The position numbers and the translations under genes were made by a program. Below the pieces are notes generated by a model. It saw only the letters and a program-made list of their open reading frames with translations, made no database searches and was not told the DNA's origin. Below, one piece after another: positions 1-10,548 of a stretch of 64,000 bases of DNA; position 1 is the first letter of the stretch; every line of letters starts with the position of its first letter. The stretch is from Escarpia spicata (taxonomy: Eukaryota > Annelida > Polychaeta > Sabellida > Siboglinidae). The stretch covers positions 34,207,345 to 34,271,344 of the forward strand of contig OZ023209.1 in NCBI GenBank assembly GCA_963995525.1. The letters are read 5' to 3'.

Positions 1-511
1 TCCATTATTTGATTTTGTCTTGTCAATTCTTTTTCAGCCAGCCTTTTCTTCGTTTTCCTGTCACTGTGCCTTGGAGGAGGATTTTGCCAGGCCAGTAAAT
101 CTTGTGACATGCCCATTCCGTCTTCTGATTGTACATCGTGTTGTCCGATGTTTCGAGTGATTATATTTCTCATTTCCTCGTTGGTGACATGGTCTGTGTA
201 GACGATGAGCACGATTTGTCGGTAACATCTACATATACTGTACATACACGTGTGTGTTTGTGTGTGTGTTTGTGTATACGCGCGTTTGTGCGTGAGTATG
301 TGTAATAGAGTGTCTAGGTAAGTACACGCGTGCGTGTGAGTGTTTGTATGTATTTATGCGCGTGTGCGTGCGTGCGGCGTTGATTTGTGTCATTGCAAGA
401 ATCGATTTCATGACAAAACAATCTGAATGTGAATACCAATTATACAGTTTCTCCCATCCAATAATTATCAGACGTGCCTTAATGTTGCTACGGTATCCAT
501 GTGTGTTGCAG
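1..511 (+). other. Intron 2 (3' part) of gene A
   Basis: This is non-coding. It contains a short GT-rich microsatellite at about 250-370, which is much longer in the right copy (48440-48565). It ends in the acceptor AG at 510-511. Confidence 0.8.
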
Positions 512-666
512 GATTGGCCGGAAGAAGGCGATGCTGATATTCCTCGCTGTGAAGGTCTTCGGTTGCTTCGTCTCGTTGTTGGCCACCACCTACGCAACAT
601 TCGGGGTTGGTCGCCTACTGGTCGGGTTAGGAGGCGCTGGTACCTACCTCTGCACCTACGTGCTAG
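512..666 (+). CDS. SLC22 transporter copy A, exon 3 (motif A, TM3-TM4)
   Basis: The 155-nt exon encodes about residues 163-214. It begins with one base completing a phase-2 Lys codon. It then reads IGRKK, the end of the major-facilitator motif A in the cytoplasmic loop between TM2 and TM3, followed by two hydrophobic stretches (LIFLAVKVFGCFVSLLATTY and a Gly-rich LLVGLGGAGTYLCTYVL). Donor gtgcga follows at 667 in phase 1. The matching exon of copy B (48805-48959) encodes the same protein. Typical SLC22 proteins have RFLVG-(M/I)-G at this place, which fits RLLVGLG. Confidence 0.92.
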
Positions 667-841
667 GTGCGAATGTAAAATGGCTCGCTCGTGCAAAAAG
701 GAAAACGAAAACGGGGGATAAGATTAAACAGCAGTGAATTCGTTTATGACGAAACGGTAGTTGTAAGAAACATGACGTCGACTATTTAAGTAGTTATGGC
801 AAGGTTAAATGAGTCCAACAAAACACATCAACACTGACCGT

Positions 842-1005
842 ATTGTAATGAATAATAATACTAACAACAGTAACAACAAAGTAACTAATTTTTCGCCTAA
901 GTCGTTGGAAACTTAGCTGAGATGCGAAACGAACTAGAAGTGTTGGTCAAACTCAAAATCGATCAGCAGTATAAGTTGTCAATGTATGGATGGAGTGACT
1001 GTTTT
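842..1005 (-). mobile_element. LINE 3'-end fragment
   Basis: On the minus strand this reads a 3'-UTR-like segment ending in a GTTGTTACT/TTATTATT tail. It resembles the 3' UTR of the minus-strand LINE at 9691-10548: both share the blocks TTCGCCTAA/TTGCGCCTAA and TCAAAATC near CAGCAGTA/AAGCAGTA. It is a 5'-truncated copy without coding sequence, and its counterpart in copy B is 49136-49290. Confidence 0.5.
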
Positions 1006-1867
1006 ACCACACCTAACTTACACCCACCAATAGAAACACACCAGGCATTTATAGTGGCGCCCCCAAGAGGACTGGTCACCACTTAATTATCTCAAGTAGG
1101 AAAATGACCTTCTAAAACGTAGAGTATCTAAAACATGAAAGTGTGGTGTATTCGCGTGATCATTTGAACTCATAGAAACTAACTCGAGTTGATACCAGGG
1201 GAAGTTGTGTTGTGCGCGGTGTACGAGAGGGTAATGAAATGTGCGTGTTCAGATAAGTCATGTGTGTCTGATTAAGACGATATTACAGACTTTACATCAA
1301 ACCAGCCAATGTCCGTAGTAATGTCCAGGATAACGGGGCAACGTTTCGTTCAAATCGGCCAATAAGTGCTGCCGTGCATGAATAGGCTTAAAACAAACAG
1401 GCAGAAGGGAGAACAGAGAGGCTCAAACTGATATCTAGGCCTTATATAGTAGACTAGTGGGGATACCAGGCGTTCTCAGGGGGATATCGGTACAATTCCC
1501 CGGTGTTTTAATGCAATGCATTGGTGTATCCCAACGGTAGATCTACACTGATGTAGAGGCCTGTAGGGAGTGAGTGAGTGACGACACTGTGTCTCCTCGG
1601 CGCTTCTCTTACGTCCCACTGGGCAGCAGCTCCGGTCCCTGCCAGCATGACCCAGCAGGGTAAATATTTAGACCTCCACTCCGTGAGTCTAGGACAGGTT
1701 ACACGTTTTCTCCCCTATGCTGGATATTTTCCGTCTCCACGTGTAAACATCAGATAGAAAGAACCAACGGATTTTACTGTCAGTTCCAAAAAAGTGTAAT
1801 ATCAACGTGACCGCGTCGGAGTTACGTCGCATAATTACACGGACATTTAACAAGATTTAACAAGATT

Positions 1868-1895
1868 GCCACCCAGAGAATTAACTCTAGGTGGC
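1868..1895 (-). other. 3'-UTR hairpin of CR1-A
   Basis: A short inverted repeat (GCCACC-CAGAG / CTCTA-GGTGGC around AATTAA) lies immediately before the terminal 10-mer repeats. The other copy has the same hairpin at 36055-36082 with one change. In LINEs such a 3' stem-loop is a known template-recognition signal, as in eel UnaL2. That role here is an inference. Confidence 0.55.
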
Positions 1896-1899
1896 AGGT

Positions 1900-4003
1900 G
1901 GACAAGGAAGCCCTTCTATTTCTATAAATATTTTCATAACCCTTCAATATTTTAAACACTTCTATCTGATCTCCTCTCAATCTCCTGGTCTCTAGTGTTG
2001 TTAAACCGCATTTTTAGGCGTATTTCGTAACTAAGATCCCTCAGTTTTTGTATCATTTTAGTTGCTCTCCTCTGCACTCTTTCTAGCATATCTATGTCCT
2101 TCCTGCGATAAGGCCTCCATGCTTGAATACAATATTCTAAATGAGGCCTAAGTATTGTTTTGTACAGTAGTATTATTAGCTCTTTTTCCTTATACGTTAT
2201 GTTTCGCCTAATTAATCCAAGGATTTGATTTCCCTTTGAAGCTGCAATTCCGCACTGCTCTGAAACCTTCATATCAGCACTAATGGTTAACCCTAAGTCC
2301 TTTTCTTTTACAGTAGTACTTAGTACAGTACCCCCACTGTATATTCTACCTATTCGTTCCCATGTCCTGTGTGGAGGCAGTTACATTTCCCAAAATTGAA
2401 CAGCATTTGCCACTTTTCAGACCACTTGATCAACCAGTCAAGATCATCTTGTAAATGCTGTTTATCTCCATCACTTTTAATCATTCTAAACACTTCTGTA
2501 TCGTCCGCAAATTTCAAAACCTTGCTTGTTTTTTCATCATCCAAATCGTTGATATATATTAAGAATAATATAGGTCCTAATACTGATCCCTGTGGTACTC
2601 CACTCAATACCGATTTCCAGTTTGAAGCCTCCCCATCAACTACTACACGTTGTCTTCTGTCAATCAGCCATTGTTCTATCCAGTTTATTATACCATTTCC
2701 TATGGCATGGGCCTTTAGTTTAAGCAGTAATCTTTGATGTGGTACTTTGTCAAAAGCTTTTTGAAAATCTAAGTTGACGATATCTACTGGTGATCCCTCA
2801 TCTACCCACTTAGTGATGTCTTCCATAAAACATAACATATTTGTTAAGCATGACCTCGCTTAAAAAAAACATGTTGAGATGGGTTTATCAAGTTTTGTTT
2901 AACAAGAAAATCCACCATGTGATCTTTAATTAGTCTTTCTAATAATTTACAAATCACTGATGTTAAACTCACTGGTCTATAGTTCTCTGACTTGTTTCTC
3001 GAACCTTTTTTGAATAACGGTATAATGTTTGCTTCTTTCCATTCTAAAGGAACCACTCCCTCTTCTAATGACAAGTTGAAAACTGTTGCAAGCGGTATGC
3101 TAATTTGTTCTACAATTTCCAATAGTAGTTTGGGTGGAATACCATCCACTCCAGGTGATTTATTATCCTTCATAGCCCTTATTTTCTTAGCTACCATTTC
3201 CGGGGTTACAATTAATTGTCCTAAATAGTCTGAATCTGCCCCCTTGAACTTAACCTCTGGTACTGGCAGTGAACTAATATCTTCCCTGGTAAACACTGAA
3301 CTAAAGTACTCATTCAGGTCTTCTGCCATTAAGAATCCCTCTGATATTATATTTCCAGCACTATCTTCTAGAGGATCGACCTTATCTTGAACTTTCTGTT
3401 TGCTTCGAACATACGCATAAAAACTCTTGCTGTCATGTTTTATATTACTAGCTAATTGTTGTTCATAGCTTCTCTTTGAATTTCTAATTTTAGCTGTGGC
3501 TTGGTTAAATGCTTCTTTATAACTGTTGTAGTCTTCATCATTTCCAGTACACCTATATGAATTCCACATCATTTGTTTATACTTAATTTTTCTAATGGCG
3601 TGTTGAGAAAGGAAAGTATCTTGAACTAAAACTAAAAACTTGTGGTCCTCACTCCCCATACTCTGTAGAGATTTCCATTGTATATGCCCGTGGTTAAAAT
3701 CCCCCATAATAATACAGTCCCGTTTGCTTACTTCCATTATAGCGTTTTGTATTTTTTCTTTTTCTTCTATGCTTATGTTTGGACTTTGATACACTAACCC
3801 AACTGTTAACGTTGAGTTTCCTGTAACTATGTTACACCAAACAGCTTCTTCGCAATCTGCTTCTCTTTCTAATTTTATTCCATAAGCCTGAATAGATTCT
3901 TTAATATATAAAATAACTCCACTTCCCTTTCTTTCTATTCTATCTTTTCTAAACATTACATATCCTGTCAGTCCCAATTCGGCATCTGATATATACAAAG
4001 TAA
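1900..4003 (-). pseudogene. CR1-A ORF2: endonuclease and reverse transcriptase, broken
   Basis: On the minus strand the order is an APE-type endonuclease part (GYVMFRKD, GGVILYIKES, then GDFNHGHIQW), a linker, then the RT domain. The RT has [46 protein letters not shown] and the catalytic FADDT box. The endonuclease start (NARSI...ITESW) is missing through a deletion near 3985-4003. A further deletion near 3598 removes the part where the endonuclease SDH motif should lie. The RT is split between frames at about 2840. The C-terminal tail is shortened near 1925. It is an unlikely source of active protein. Confidence 0.85.
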
Positions 4004-4004
4004 T

Positions 4005-5094
4005 CCCATAAATCTGTGAATCCCACCCTCTCTTCTTCACACATCTGCTCAACTAGTGCATTGATCGCCATCCTCTTGCAGTTTCTATACGTTGCCCCCC
4101 TTCCTCCCATTACTGGCAAAATTCCTTACAGAATAACCTGTTCAACTCTTGTCTTCTTTAGCTTCCTCACTAACTGTTTATACTTCTGTACTATCGCAGT
4201 TGTTCCCTCCCTGTCTGCATTATGTGTTCCTACATGTACCAGTATAGACCCCCCCTTGCCATGTCCCAATACCTTCTCTACCCTGTCAGTCACATGTTCA
4301 ATTCCAGCCCCCGGTAAACAAACAATTACGTCCTTCCCCTCGCTCAGTGTCTTGTCCGTCTTTCTCATAATGGAGTCGCCCATAAACACCCTCTCTTTCC
4401 TCATTGCCCCCTCAATCACTGCCTTAGAATAGCTCCTTCTTCGGTTTGCATCTGTCTGGTTGTTGTCTTTCTCCCTGTCGTCTTCTCTACTGTCACATTC
4501 TCTTCCGATACATTCTTTCCTGTCGCTTTTTCTCTTGTCACCTTTCCTACAGTCAGCGTCCCTTTGATCGACTTCTCTTCTATCACATTTGGTCTCACTT
4601 CCTTTCGTTCCTTCTTCTTTCGTCCCATCTCATTTTCCTCCCTCCTCTCCCGTCCCATCTTCCCTCCCTCCTTCTCTACGGTCACTTTCTTCCCTGTCAC
4701 CTTCACGCATGTCACGTTTTCTGTTGTCGATTTTCCTATTTCTTAACCCTCCAATCACCATCCCTCCTCTCAATCTCCTTTCCTCAGTTTTCTTGCCACT
4801 GCTATTCTCCTTCAGTCTTGCAGAATTCTCACCTCTCTCCCTGTCGTCTCTCTCCATTCGACCTGCCTCCTTGCTAATTCCCATCTCCATTCCCTTCACA
4901 ATATCTGTCAACCTAACTATCTCCTTCTGCAGACACTCCACTTTCCAACACCCAATGCACTAAAAGGTGAATCTTTCCTCCATGGTTTCTGCCCATGACT
5001 TCCCACAGCCGGACAATGCAAAATCTACCCAGCTGTGGCAGTGATCGCACACCAAGTGTTGCTTTGCCTTGACTTGCCGCTTGCAAGGCGCCAT
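4005..5094 (-). pseudogene. CR1-A ORF1: PHD-like zinc finger and SGNH esterase, broken
   Basis: ATG lies at 5094 on the minus strand. A cysteine-rich segment (CDHCHSW, SGCGKSW, CIGCW) fits the PHD-type finger described for CR1 ORF1. A TAG at 4962-4960 interrupts it; the other copy has an AAG codon there. Next come a Lys/Glu-rich coiled region and an SGNH-hydrolase-like domain with the Ser block GDSIMRK and the HVGT block. The His block (LHLSGKG in the other copy) is deleted here. PHD plus esterase ORF1 is an established feature of CR1-like elements in several animals. The molecular role in retrotransposition is not known. Confidence 0.8.
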
Positions 5095-5469
5095 ATCCCG
5101 ATCATAATTTATTTAATAACTTAACTAACATGAGGTGAGTTCGCGCGATAACTTGAAATATCAGAACTCAGAATCAATTTACTTGACCTATGTGTATAAT
5201 ACATATACAACGAATAACCTAAGTAATACGTAAGGACGGGATAATCCCATGCAGATATATTATATCGCTAGCACAGGAGCCATTCCATCAACGTAAACAA
5301 CAACAACATTTACATGAAACGATCAGAATAATATATGACTTAAACAGATAGTTGAGGATTACTCAACATATATACAATTACATATTATATGTACTCTTGT
5401 ATTGACGTACATATAGATACATATGTATACATTTCAATATGTATTATGATCTACAAATATAACAATTGT

Positions 5470-5815
5470 GAATACCACAACAGGATTCATAATTTCAAAC
5501 AAAGTATTTTTTGTATATGTCAAAAAACCACGTAGACTGTGGTGTAATTTTTATTAATGATAATACTTGGTGCATTATTTACTGTCTCTACTAGGTTATG
5601 CCTAATGCATTTTGGCATATTCATGTTTGACTCTAGACATATACAGATTATTTCTTTCAAGCGTGTAGTGCTGATGAATGTCATAAATGTGTGTGTTGGG
5701 AATAACATTGAAGTAATCGAGTAAATGATTGTTAATTAATTTGTAGTAAAATTGTAGTTTTTTTAGTTTATAAATGTCATCCAACTTTAGTAACTGAATT
5801 TTTTATTAAGATGAC
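5470..5815 (-). pseudogene. Crack/Daphne-like LINE RT C-terminal fragment
   Basis: On the minus strand this reads LDDIYKLKKLQFYYKLINNH, then HIYDIHQHYT, then KCIRHNLVETVNNA and a frame-shifted SLRGFLTYTKN. This is the usual C-terminal pattern of Crack/Daphne-type LINE ORF2 proteins. Only the last part of the protein remains, with frame breaks. The copy-B counterpart is at about 50663-51008. Clade assignment is by eye. Confidence 0.6.
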
Positions 5816-6458
5816 TTGTGTGAGCATTATATTTACTTAATTATATTATTCATATTGCTTTTTTCTGTAGTTTGAAAATTCGATGTGCTTGATGACATCA
5901 TAAAAGTAAGCCATAATCAATATCAGGGAGAATAAGAGCATTATATATAATAATTAATGTATTAAGTGGTCAAAAGAGAAGGTCTACTTGTCAGGCGAAG
6001 TTATTAAATATAGTTATTCGCAACGCAACGTAATGTGTGTTTCAATGATTGTTCTAAGTCTGCCCCGTAGTTATGTCCCCGTATAAAACTAAGATTCCAT
6101 ATATACTGAAACGGTGGAATACAGAATACCTATGTAGTGAAGTGACTTCAGGGAATTTCCTGTCCGACTCCTGTGCGGATGTGATTCGAGTCGGTACATA
6201 AAGAGGTTCTATTTCCGCATCCATTTCTCAGGAAAAAACGCATCCGCCTTCTGAGTACGCACATATGGCACTATTTATATTAATTATTCTAGTAATTGTT
6301 TGGCCGTACACCGCCTCCGCATTCGGTTTCCTTACATATTGAATACATTTACACATGTAAGGCTTACAATTGACTAACTCGCGCCCTGGGACTGCCAGCG
6401 CGCTCGTGTTGGGCATCAGTCTAATGTTACGTCCAGGTGTGTCCCTGATGATTGTCGT

Positions 6459-7545
6459 TGATTCTTCTTCTTCTATGTGCCATGTCTGTCACATGCGTTA
6501 GCGATAATGGCCCTCCAAACCGCACGGTCGTGTGTAGTTTGTAGTAGTTCTGTTGAGCTCCTTCCACACCATGTTGAGAGACTATCTATTATTTTTATTC
6601 TCTGGCGTCCTCTGGATCTTTTTCCTTCTATCTTTCTTGTTGTTACTATTTGTTCTAACTTTTTTATTTCTCGTGACATGGCCTATAAATCGTGCTTGTT
6701 GTGTTCTAACTTTGTTGATGATCTTTCTTTTTGATTTGGCTGTCCTAATGGTGACTTCATTGCTTTGCTTTGCAGTCCATGGCACTCGCAGCATTCTTCT
6801 TAAGAACCACATTTCAGTGGCTTCTATGGCTTTTTGTGAACTTTTGGTTATTGTCCAGGATTCACATCCATATAGCAATATGGGCTCTATGTAGCATTGC
6901 AGTACATGTTTTATCACTTCAATTTATATATTTGTATTTGTTAAAATGTTTTTCATGTTGTGAAAAGCTGTTTTGGCTTGAGCAATTCGTCTCTTGATTT
7001 CATCGTTCCATCGACCGTCGAATGTTATTAGTGATCCCAGATAGATAAACGTTCGGACTTGCTTCAATACAGTGCCATATGCTACCATGTTGCATGTTGG
7101 AGTGTAATTTTTTTTGGAGATGACCATGATTTCTGTTTTCTTTTTGTTCAGGGACATATCTTTTTTCTCACTTTCCCTTATTACTAGCATCTATTGTAGA
7201 TCTATTTCATTCTCAGCAATCAGTACCGTGTCGTCTGAATATTGTATCTGATTCATGTTGTATCCCCCTACTTGAACGCCTGGCATATCATCTAATGTGC
7301 GTAAGATGATCTCACTGTATAGTGAAAAGAGATCAGGTGATAGGACACAGCCTTGTCTTGCACCACGTTTTATTACTTTAATTTTACTGATATAATTTTC
7401 TATTCGTATTGCTGCTGTTTGTTCCCAGTACAGATTTCTCACAACTCTCAGATCTTTCTTCAAACTCTCCAGCATTGATATGATTTCTTCATGACGAACT
7501 CTGTCAAATGCCTTTGTGTAATCAATAATAATATCGACAAGAAAC
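6459..7545 (-). pseudogene. 5'-truncated LINE RT, (GAA)n tail, clade unresolved
   Basis: On the minus strand the RT palm (DYTKAFDRVRHEE, RGARQGCVLSPDLF, YSDDTVLIAE) is followed by NKKKTEIMVISKK, YLGSLIT and KRRIAQAKTAF. The C-terminal domain follows (YGCESWTITKS, RRMLRVPWT, GKRSRGRQRIKIIDSLSTW) and ends at DRHGT. The catalytic box is YSDD rather than YADD. The stop is followed at once by AAGAAGAAGAA, so there is almost no 3' UTR. Frames are broken at about 7190 and 6680. Everything upstream of the RT fingers is missing. The copy in gene B is at about 51660-52746. Confidence 0.75.
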
Positions 7546-8102
7546 GGAAAACCAATACAGCTGAGTGCGACAGCGATGACTAAGCCTGGGTGATAGTACT
7601 TTGACGTTATCTTCATCCAGTGGTCATGGTATTTCATTATGTTTTTTAAAATGTGTATATTCAGCATAGATAATGTTTACTAATTTTATCATACATGCTA
7701 CCATAAATGTCACTTCAATATTGTATGTATTATTCTATAAATTAAGCTTTTGCAAAATACTATCGGTCGTCGATTAGGGGAATTATACACATATGATACG
7801 CATATATATGTATGTATTCGGTTTTTTTTTCTTATATCTTAAAATTACTTACTACGTGAAAACAAGTTTAAATGGTGTTTAGGAAAGTAAAATATAGTGA
7901 GTGGGCGATCCCAGAATACAACTGCAATATATTCAAATTAAAACAATTCATACGACTGACAACGTTACAATGAACGAGACCAAAGTAATGTAACGTGTTC
8001 AGTATAGTATATAGACAACTGTTACAAAGTTATGTTTGTGTCAAGGTGGTTGACCGTACAAGTGTCGCGCCGGTGTGTCTACTGAGGTGTTGGTGTTTGC
8101 AG

Positions 8103-8271
8103 TGATGGAGATGATAGGACCCCACTACCGGACACACATCGGGGTGGGCTTCATGCTGGCGTTTAGCCTCGGGATGATGATCATCCCCGGCATCGCCTAC
8201 CTCGTCCGCAACGACCGCTCGCTGCAGATCATCTTCGCCGCGCCTCACCTCGTCTTCTTCACCTACTGGTT
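8103..8271 (+). CDS. SLC22 transporter copy A, exon 4 (TM5-TM6)
   Basis: The 169-nt exon is entered in phase 1, so the G of exon 3 plus TG gives Val. It reads VMEMIGPHYRTHIGVGF, the SLC22 counterpart of the familiar VGPKYR segment. Then comes a hydrophobic span (FMLAFSLGMMIIPGIAYLV), a short loop with Arg-Asn-Asp-Arg, and the start of TM6 (IIFAAPHLVFFTYW). It exits in phase 2 at donor gtaagt. Copy B differs at three residues: G220R, A246T and T268A in the joined numbering. Confidence 0.93.
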
Positions 8272-8920
8272 GTAAGTCGTCGCATCCTTACCTCACGAAC
8301 ATTGTGGTAATCTGCTGCATGTCTTCATATTTCCTTTGACCCCTTGTGAACCATACTATATGATATGTTCCCGGAAATGTCTCCCCATATCCAGATTTTT
8401 GTAATTTGTTTTTCACTCTCGGCTGCCCGCATTGCTTTCTATGAGATATACCTTCTTACAGTCTCGCCTTCTTAATTTTGGTTTTATAATTCTCCGTCTA
8501 CCATCCTCTTCTGTTTTCCATGTTCTCTGATAAACTAATTAATCTACAAAACATTATGTAATCCCATTATCATCAACAATCCCCTAAACACTAAACATAA
8601 CCGTCCTCACAGTAAATGGGGGCATATGAAAACTTCGAAATGTAGTCTTTTATTTAATATGTGGACAGCTGTGTAGATCGATCAATTGAAACGTACCTGC
8701 AATCACAATAAACCCCAAGGTTGCACTCACTAGGCTGAAAGCAACTGTTTACACAGTGGCGTATTTGGGGGCATATGGGTGATGGTCCCCTTTGCACATA
8801 TCCCCCTACATAACCTGTTGCACCACTATATGTCAGCCTTGACGAACAATGTGCTACTAAGTGTGATAGACAACGGACATGCAAGTACTCGCGTTCAGAA
8901 TGTATAGATTGTTCTTGCAG
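8272..8920 (+). other. Intron 4 of gene A
   Basis: This is a 649-bp intron with no coding or RNA signal. A segment at about 8617-8760, bounded by direct copies of GGGGGCATATG, is absent from copy B. Confidence 0.75.
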
Positions 8921-9053
8921 CCTACTGCCGGAGTCTCCACGCTGGCTCATTATGAAAGGCCGCTACGAAGAAGCGCGGTCAGTGCTGAAGACAGTCGCCA
9001 GAATCAACCACAAGAAACTGCCAGAAGACATCAGTATGGAGGACATCAAAACA
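8921..9053 (+). CDS. SLC22 transporter copy A, exon 5 (PESPRWL)
   Basis: The 133-nt exon completes a Phe codon and reads [20 protein letters not shown], the SLC22 hallmark at the start of the large cytoplasmic loop after TM6. [20 protein letters not shown] follows. The donor gtgcgt comes after a complete codon, so phase is 0. The protein sequence is identical in copy B (54638-54770). This is the last exon the two copies share in the window. Confidence 0.93.
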
Positions 9054-9440
9054 GTGCGTGCACAATTTTATTGGCGTGTATCAAAGGAGAACCGAAACAC
9101 TGCTGTTATATGCTATATATTTCAATATATCTGTATACATTAATGGTAACAGAAACCTGCTCATTAATAAGACAAACTTAAAGAACAATATTTGTTCGAT
9201 TCCTAAATAGGTCAGGTAGAGCACTACGTATCGCCATCTTTATTCTATGCAAGTTGGTTTGAGACGTTGGTATGTAATCAATGTAAAGTTTCGATTCTTT
9301 TCGATTTACTTCATTAATAGACATTTCTGCGCGAAAATAAAAATTTGGTGACTTATTATTAATGGTCTATAGGCCAAGGCTTTTTATAAATAAAAAATTA
9401 AATTAAATTACAACGATTTATAACCAATCAAAGCATTTAT

Positions 9441-9690
9441 GGAGTGCAGTAGGCTCTCGACTGAGAGAACCCGGGTTCGAATCCTGTGCTGTGGTGTCGA
9501 ACCTTGGCCAAGTCGTTAACTCTACATTGCTTCAGTTCACTAAGCTATATGAATGAGTACCTGGCTACATACATTGGTAGATATTTGTGTACGAATAGTC
9601 TACGCGCATTAATTGTAGCGTGGCTGAATGCTTCCCAGAGAAGTCGAGATGGTGTTCGATTGAACGGGTCTGCCAGGGGGTCAAGTTACC
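9441..9690 (+). mobile_element. tRNA-derived SINE (MIR/CORE-like middle), copy 1
   Basis: The head contains CTCTCGACTGAGAG and the Pol III B-box GGTTCGAATCC. A body then reads CGAACCTTGGCCAAGTCGTT and TGCTTCAGTTCAC, recalling the ACCTTGGGCAAGT...CAGTT pattern of MIR/CORE-SINEs. The end is ...GGTCTGCCAGGGGGTCA. The better-preserved copy at 46905-47217 also has an L2-like 3' tail. The A-box part is missing here. Confidence 0.65.
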
Positions 9691-10548
9691 AACAATAGTA
9701 ATAACAAGTTAACTACTATTGCGCCTAAATCCTACGAAACCAAGTTCAGAGTCGCGTCAAAACAAAAGAGGATTAGTCAATCTCAAAATCCATAAGCAGT
9801 ACTCCCGTTGTCAGCAGATTGGTCAAGGCGCTACGGGGTTATGGTGAATAATCAAGGTTGTAAAGACAAGTTTTTAAATGACGACATAATTTTGTAATAT
9901 TTTCAACTGATCTAACACCAAGAGGGAGCATATTCCAAAGAGTTGGTACAACAACAGAAAAAGCCCTAGTTCCAATGTTAGTGTTGACTTTATGAACAAA
10001 ACGTAGGACAGAACTAGATGATAGAAGCTGGATAGGTTTTCTTACAGGAGTAGGCAGTGAATACAAATAATATGGTTGCTTACTGGACAGTGCCTGGTAT
10101 GTAGTGGTACATATCTTAAATAGTATACGATATCTGACAGGAAGCCAATGCAAAGACTTCAAAAGTGGTACAGAACGAGAAAGTCGAGGAGATCTTGAAA
10201 CTACTCTTGCTAGACAATTTTGGACCCGCTGAAGTTTTATGATATCCTTGCTAGCGATATTATAAAGATGGGAATTGCAGTAGTCAAGTATGCTGCTAAC
10301 AAGCGATGTTGCAATAGTTTTAGCGACAGAAAATGACATATACCGTTGAATACGGCGAAGATCACGAATATGATCAAAACAGCAACGACACGTTTGAGAT
10401 ATGTGTTATCGGAAATTGAAGTTACTATCAAAGTTCACTCCTAGATTCCGCACCGAGGTTGTTGGCGTGATATACTGATTCAAAATACGTGTAGGGAAGA
10501 AAACCATCAAGTTTACTACGATGTGAGACTGATTTCCAACAGCACGTG
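9691..10548 (-). pseudogene. 5'-truncated LINE ORF2 C-terminus
   Basis: The minus-strand protein begins in the RT thumb (LGVNFDSNFNF) and continues with SSILDYCNSHLYNI, LQRVQNCLARVV, the LHWLPVRYRI block and WNMLPLGVRSV. It ends at a stop near 9839 with a short 3' UTR to about 9691. This is the standard C-terminus of the L2/CR1 group. One frame break lies near 10340. It is truncated at about 10548, where a plus-strand L2 begins. The copy-B equivalent is 55427-56284. Confidence 0.72.

Larger units (their letters stand above)
1845..5129 (-). mobile_element. CR1-like LINE, copy A (PHD-esterase ORF1, EN-RT ORF2), internally deleted
   Basis: This is a CR1-clade non-LTR retrotransposon on the minus strand. 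The orthologous position in copy B (near 50305) is an empty site reading straight through ggacatgagg. The insertion is therefore exact, with an ACAT or shorter target duplication. The 3' end carries two copies of ATCTTGTTAA after a short hairpin. Compared with the 36032-40132 copy, three internal deletions remove an ORF1-ORF2 junction segment, part of the EN-RT linker and a C-terminal segment. Neither reading frame is intact. Confidence 0.9.
667..8102 (+). other. Intron 3 of gene A (retroelement-rich)
   Basis: The intron is about 7.4 kb and runs from a phase-1 donor to the acceptor AG at 8101-8102. It contains a LINE 3' scrap, the CR1-A insertion, a Crack/Daphne-like C-terminal scrap and a 5'-truncated LINE on the minus strand. 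The intervals 1006-1844, 5130-5469, 5816-6458 and 7546-8102 hold nothing I recognise. They are also present in copy B, so they predate the duplication. Confidence 0.8.

Noticed and set aside
3590..4005. CR1-A internal deletions as spliced introns (processed copy)
   Set aside because: The junctions do not have GT...AG ends when compared with CR1-B, so simple deletions are more likely.
9470..9500. Possible tRNA gene (GGTTCGAATCC)
   Set aside because: Only the B-box region is tRNA-like. No cloverleaf can be completed, and the segment belongs to a SINE present in three places.
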